From NCBI GenBank assembly GCA_021160685.1, contig JAGHCC010000257.1:1-7997 (forward strand): DNA of 7,997 nt, read 5' to 3'. A program made the translations under genes and the position numbers. This document shows positions 5,182 to 7,997 of this stretch, piece by piece. Under the pieces are notes generated by a model that saw only the letters and a program-made list of their open reading frames with translations, ran no database searches and was not told the DNA's origin. Position 1 is the stretch's first letter; each line of letters starts with the position of its first letter. This stretch comes from Desulfobulbaceae bacterium. GTDB lineage: Bacteria; Desulfobacterota; Desulfobulbia; Desulfobulbales; SURF-16.

Positions 5182-7086
5182 ATGAAACATGAAATTACAG
5201 AGAGATCCGTGAATCCTTCTTCAACAGATTATGACATTGTCATCATCGGCGCCGGTCATGCCGGTTGCGAGGCTGCCCTGGCTGCAGCCCGCATGGGCTG
5301 CAAAACCGCCATTGTCACCATCAATGTCGACTGTATCGGGGCCATGTCCTGCAATCCGGCCATCGGCGGTCTTGCCAAAGGCCACCTGGTCAAGGAGCTT
5401 GATGCCCTGGGTGGAGAAATGGCGAAAAATATCGATGCCACGGCCATCCAGTTCCGTCGCCTCAACACCAGCAAGGGCCCGGCAGTCTGGTCCTCCAGAG
5501 CCCAGGCGGACAGGCTCCTTTACAGGCTGCGAATGAAGGAGATTCTCGAAAACCAGGAAAACCTCGATATTCGACAGACCGTGGCCGACCAACTGCTCGT
5601 TGAAGACGGCCGCATCACCGGCATCGTTACCTCTCTGGATGAAACCCTTTATTGCCGGGCCGTGGTCATCTGCACCGGCACCTTCTTAAACGGCCTCATC
5701 CATATCGGCCTCAAATCCTTTCCATCCGGACGAATGGGAGATGTGCCGTCGGTCTCCCTGGCCGAAAGCCTCAGGGAACTCGGTTTTCAAATGGGGAGGA
5801 TGAAAACCGGCACCACCCCGAGGCTGGACGCAACCACAATCAACTATGACGAACTGGAACCCCAGGAAAGCGATGATCCGCCCTCTCTCTTTTCCTTTTC
5901 AAGCCAACCCGATCCCAAACAGCACCAGCGCGCCTGTTACATTACGTACACCAATGAGACAACGCATGAAATCATCCGGGCCGGCACGGACCGCTCGCCA
6001 ATGTATGCCGGCATCATTGAAGGTGTCGGGGCCCGCTACTGTCCTTCCATTGAAGACAAGGTCATGCGTTTTCCGGAAAACCCCCGGCACCAGATCTTCC
6101 TGGAACCGGAGGGGCTAGACACGGTTGAGGTCTACCCCAACGGCGTGCCCACCAGCCTGCCCATGGACGTGCAGATCGACATGCTGCGCTCCATCAAGGG
6201 ACTGGAAAACGTCAAAATTATCCGCCCCGGCTATGCCATTGAGTATGATTACGTGGATCCGCTTGAACTCAAACCCACCCTGGAAACAAAACGCATCAAG
6301 GGCCTGTACCTGGCCGGTCAGATTAACGGCACCTCCGGTTATGAGGAGGCAGCGGCCCAGGGCTTCATGGCAAGCGTCAACGCGGTCAAATCAATCAGGA
6401 AAGAGGAACCCCTTATCCTTAGCCGCTCCCAGGCCTATATCGGCGTTCTCATCGATGATCTGGTGACCAAGGGCACTAAAGAACCATACCGACTCTTCAC
6501 CTCCAGGGCCGAATACCGCCTCCTGCTCCGGGAAGATAATGCCGACCTGCGGCTGCGCGATATCGGCCATGATCTGGGCTTGGTTGACCGCGAAACCTAC
6601 CAACTTTTTGAAAAGAAAAGACAGGCCATCAAAGATGGCATGGCATGGCTTTGCAGCACGACTGTCAAACCCGGAACCGAGGTCAACCGCCGTTTGGACG
6701 AGAAAGGCAGCACCAAACTGAAACAGATGGTTTCCCTTGGCGAACTTCTGCGGCGGCCCGAGCTCAAAATTGACGATCTCGGCTTTATCGCCGGTCTGGA
6801 ATTAAAGGTGGCGCCGGAAATCAGAATGGAGGTGCAGCTTGAAATTAAATACGAGGGCTATATCAAGCGGCAGGAAGAGCAGGTGAATCGTTTCAAAAAA
6901 CTCGAAAATATCCAACTTCCCGATCATCTGGAGTACAAAGGAATGCCCGGTCTCTCCCACGAAGTCATTGAAAAACTGAGCCGGGTGCGGCCGAGATCAC
7001 TGGGCCAGGCCTCCCGCATCTCTGGCATTACGCCTGCTGCCATCTCTGTCCTCCAGGTCCAGCTGAAGAAAGAAAATTTACTTTAG
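5182..7086 (+). CDS. mnmG: tRNA uridine-5-carboxymethylaminomethyl(34) synthesis enzyme MnmG (GidA)
   Basis: MnmG is a cytosolic FAD enzyme that, with the GTPase MnmE, installs the carboxymethylaminomethyl group (using methylene-tetrahydrofolate, NADH and glycine) on wobble uridine 34 of tRNAs reading split codon boxes. At 634 residues it is full length (E. coli 629). The FAD-binding GAGHAGCEAALAAARMG begins at residue 23, followed by SCNPAIGGLAKGHLVKE with the first conserved cysteine, C57. The GidA signatures RYCPSIEDK (second conserved cysteine C287) and AGQINGTSGYEEAAAQG (378-394) are intact. The C-terminal helical region, which binds MnmE and tRNA, is present (LEYKGMPGLSHEVIEKLS and RPRSLGQASRISGITPAA). 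Only a weak GAG (5171-5173) precedes the ATG. A GTG at 5209 (residue 10) would shorten the unusually long 17-residue leader and has AGAGAGA just upstream. rsmG, often next to mnmG, is absent immediately downstream. Confidence 0.97.
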   Translation: MKHEITERSVNPSSTDYDIVIIGAGHAGCEAALAAARMGCKTAIVTINVDCIGAMSCNPAIGGLAKGHLVKELDALGGEMAKNIDATAIQFRRLNTSKGPAVWSSRAQADRLLYRLRMKEILENQENLDIRQTVADQLLVEDGRITGIVTSLDETLYCRAVVICTGTFLNGLIHIGLKSFPSGRMGDVPSVSLAESLRELGFQMGRMKTGTTPRLDATTINYDELEPQESDDPPSLFSFSSQPDPKQHQRACYITYTNETTHEIIRAGTDRSPMYAGIIEGVGARYCPSIEDKVMRFPENPRHQIFLEPEGLDTVEVYPNGVPTSLPMDVQIDMLRSIKGLENVKIIRPGYAIEYDYVDPLELKPTLETKRIKGLYLAGQINGTSGYEEAAAQGFMASVNAVKSIRKEEPLILSRSQAYIGVLIDDLVTKGTKEPYRLFTSRAEYRLLLREDNADLRLRDIGHDLGLVDRETYQLFEKKRQAIKDGMAWLCSTTVKPGTEVNRRLDEKGSTKLKQMVSLGELLRRPELKIDDLGFIAGLELKVAPEIRMEVQLEIKYEGYIKRQEEQVNRFKKLENIQLPDHLEYKGMPGLSHEVIEKLSRVRPRSLGQASRISGITPAAISVLQVQLKKENLL

Positions 7087-7198
7087 CTGCTTGCCGGCCA
7101 AATTGTCGGTCCCATTCTTCTTTACAAAAAAATAGTGCTTCCCTGTAACAGGCTGAACTTTATCTCTTCTGCAATTTTCCCAAAAAATATTTTTTCAT

Positions 7199-7228
7199 TT
7201 TACATTCCTAACAGCTTTCCCCTAAACT
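7199..7228 (+). promoter_or_regulatory. Candidate promoter for the downstream sensor gene
   Basis: TTTACA (7199-7204, 5 of 6 to the -35 consensus) and TAAACT (7223-7228, 4 of 6 to the -10 consensus) are 18 nt apart, about 50 nt before the ATG at 7279. The surrounding 192-nt gap after mnmG is AT-rich. It also contains a perfect 14-bp AT palindrome (7182-7195) and a 6-bp inverted repeat, AGCTTT/AAAGCT (7213-7218 with 7233-7238), that straddles the -10 box and could be an operator. No convincing rho-independent terminator for mnmG was found in this gap. Confidence 0.3.
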
Positions 7229-7278
7229 GATAAAAGCTATCAAATAAATTTTAAAATCATTTTTGTCATAGGGAAAAC

Positions 7279-7997
7279 ATGGCCGTCGAAAACGAGCAAA
7301 AAAAAACCACTCTCATCTTTACCTTTTCCATTGTCGTTATTCTTGCCTTTATAGGCGTTATCTTCTTTTTAAAACAAACCCTCACGTCTGTTGAAGCCCA
7401 TTATGATGATGTGATTGACCATGAGGTGACCATTGCCGGGATGGTGGCGGAAATAGATAATGTCATGCTCCAATGCCGGAGGAATGAAAAAGATTTCCTG
7501 CTGCGGCATGATATGAAATATCCTAAAAAATTGGCTGCCAATATCAGCGCTTTGCTGAAAACAGCCGATGAGCTAGGCTCCCTTTTTGAAAAAATAGACG
7601 ATAGCCAGGGTGTCGGTCAGGCACGTTCCATTATCGAGGCCGTCAAGGCCTATCAAGCCAGTTTTCAAGCCATTGTGACCAGTTACGAAACCAAGGGGCT
7701 TGATCATAAATCAGGCCTCCAGGGTTCCTTCAGAAATGCGGCCCATCAGCTGATGGATGGGGCCAAGGCGGCTGATGATGCCGAACTGATGGTTGAGGCC
7801 CTGATGTTACGCCGCCATGAAAAGGATTATCTGCTCAGAAAGGATGATAAATATGTGAAACGGGTCCTGGAGCAGATACATATCACACAGCAGGTGCTGG
7901 AACAACGGTTGACCGATCCCGCCCTTAAAGAGACATTGAGCCTGAGCCTTGAAGCCTATGGCCGTGATTTTAATGCCCTGGTGGCCGAGGACAAAAA
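7279..7997 (+). CDS. Membrane sensor with HBM-like doubled helical domain, probable chemoreceptor (partial, 3' end cut)
   Basis: The reading frame is open from ATG 7279 to the window end (239 codons plus 2 nt), so the C-terminus is missing. AGGG at 7270-7273 gives a good ribosome site with a 5-nt spacer. A short charged N-terminus (MAVENEQKK) is followed by one hydrophobic segment (residues about 11-31), then a helical, presumably periplasmic region. That region has two matching modules: RRNEKDFLLR (67-76) and RRHEKDYLLR (178-187), each followed by a K-Y pair, and later YQASFQAIV (125-133) and YGRDFNALV (227-235). This is the pattern of the helical bimodular (HBM) ligand-binding domain, known from Pseudomonas McpS, which binds TCA-cycle acids. 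The missing part would be expected to hold a second membrane helix, HAMP and a methyl-accepting signalling domain, but a histidine kinase or cyclase output cannot be excluded. Confidence 0.8.
   Translation, partial: MAVENEQKKTTLIFTFSIVVILAFIGVIFFLKQTLTSVEAHYDDVIDHEVTIAGMVAEIDNVMLQCRRNEKDFLLRHDMKYPKKLAANISALLKTADELGSLFEKIDDSQGVGQARSIIEAVKAYQASFQAIVTSYETKGLDHKSGLQGSFRNAAHQLMDGAKAADDAELMVEALMLRRHEKDYLLRKDDKYVKRVLEQIHITQQVLEQRLTDPALKETLSLSLEAYGRDFNALVAEDK

Noticed and set aside
7142..7152. Small hairpin CCTG-taa-CAGG after mnmG as a terminator
   Set aside because: The stem is only 4 bp and is not followed by a T-tract.
7209..7233. Possible sigma-28 (flagellar/chemotaxis) promoter before the sensor gene
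   Set aside because: ACTGATAA matches the -10 at 6 of 8, but the only TAA-containing -35 candidate is 2 nt too close, so the match is not convincing.

Overview
The window looks like an ordinary chromosomal stretch from a Gram-negative bacterium, most likely a sulfate-reducing-type deltaproteobacterium (Desulfobacterota, perhaps the Desulfobulbales). This rests on protein flavour, moderate base composition, a variant FmdB-type zinc ribbon and a receptor with a doubled helical sensor module. It is an inference; no rRNA or other marker is present to prove it.

Layout. Positions 1-198 are non-coding and hold a dispersed-repeat-like inverted repeat, a candidate promoter and an AT-rich repeat that recurs near 5060-5106. 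Four plus-strand genes follow: a METTL21-like methyltransferase (199-888), a small FmdB-type zinc ribbon protein (951-1265), a second class I SAM-dependent methyltransferase (1266/1272-2084) and trkA (2126-3532). Gaps are short (62, 0 or 6, and 41 nt), so they may share a transcript. trkH lies on the minus strand (5024-3567), tail-to-tail with trkA across 34 nt. A 157-nt divergent intergenic region then separates trkH from mnmG (5182-7086, plus). After a 192-nt AT-rich gap, a transmembrane sensor protein starts at 7279 and runs off the window end.

How the genes work together. TrkA (cytosolic RCK gating/nucleotide-binding protein) and TrkH (membrane K+ translocating subunit) form one K+ uptake system, although here they are convergent rather than co-directional. 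MnmG modifies the wobble uridine of certain tRNAs with MnmE, which is not in the window. The last gene has two copies of an RR(N/H)EKD(F/Y)LLR motif about 111 residues apart, as in helical bimodular (HBM) sensor domains; the output domain is cut off.

No phage, transposase, CRISPR, toxin-antitoxin or obviously new multi-gene system is visible. The more unusual material is intergenic: a diverged repeat pair at 111-167 and 5060-5106, a run of degenerate heptads where the zinc ribbon gene's ribosome binding site would be, and an ATTCCGGC/GCCGGAAT inverted repeat at the left edge.
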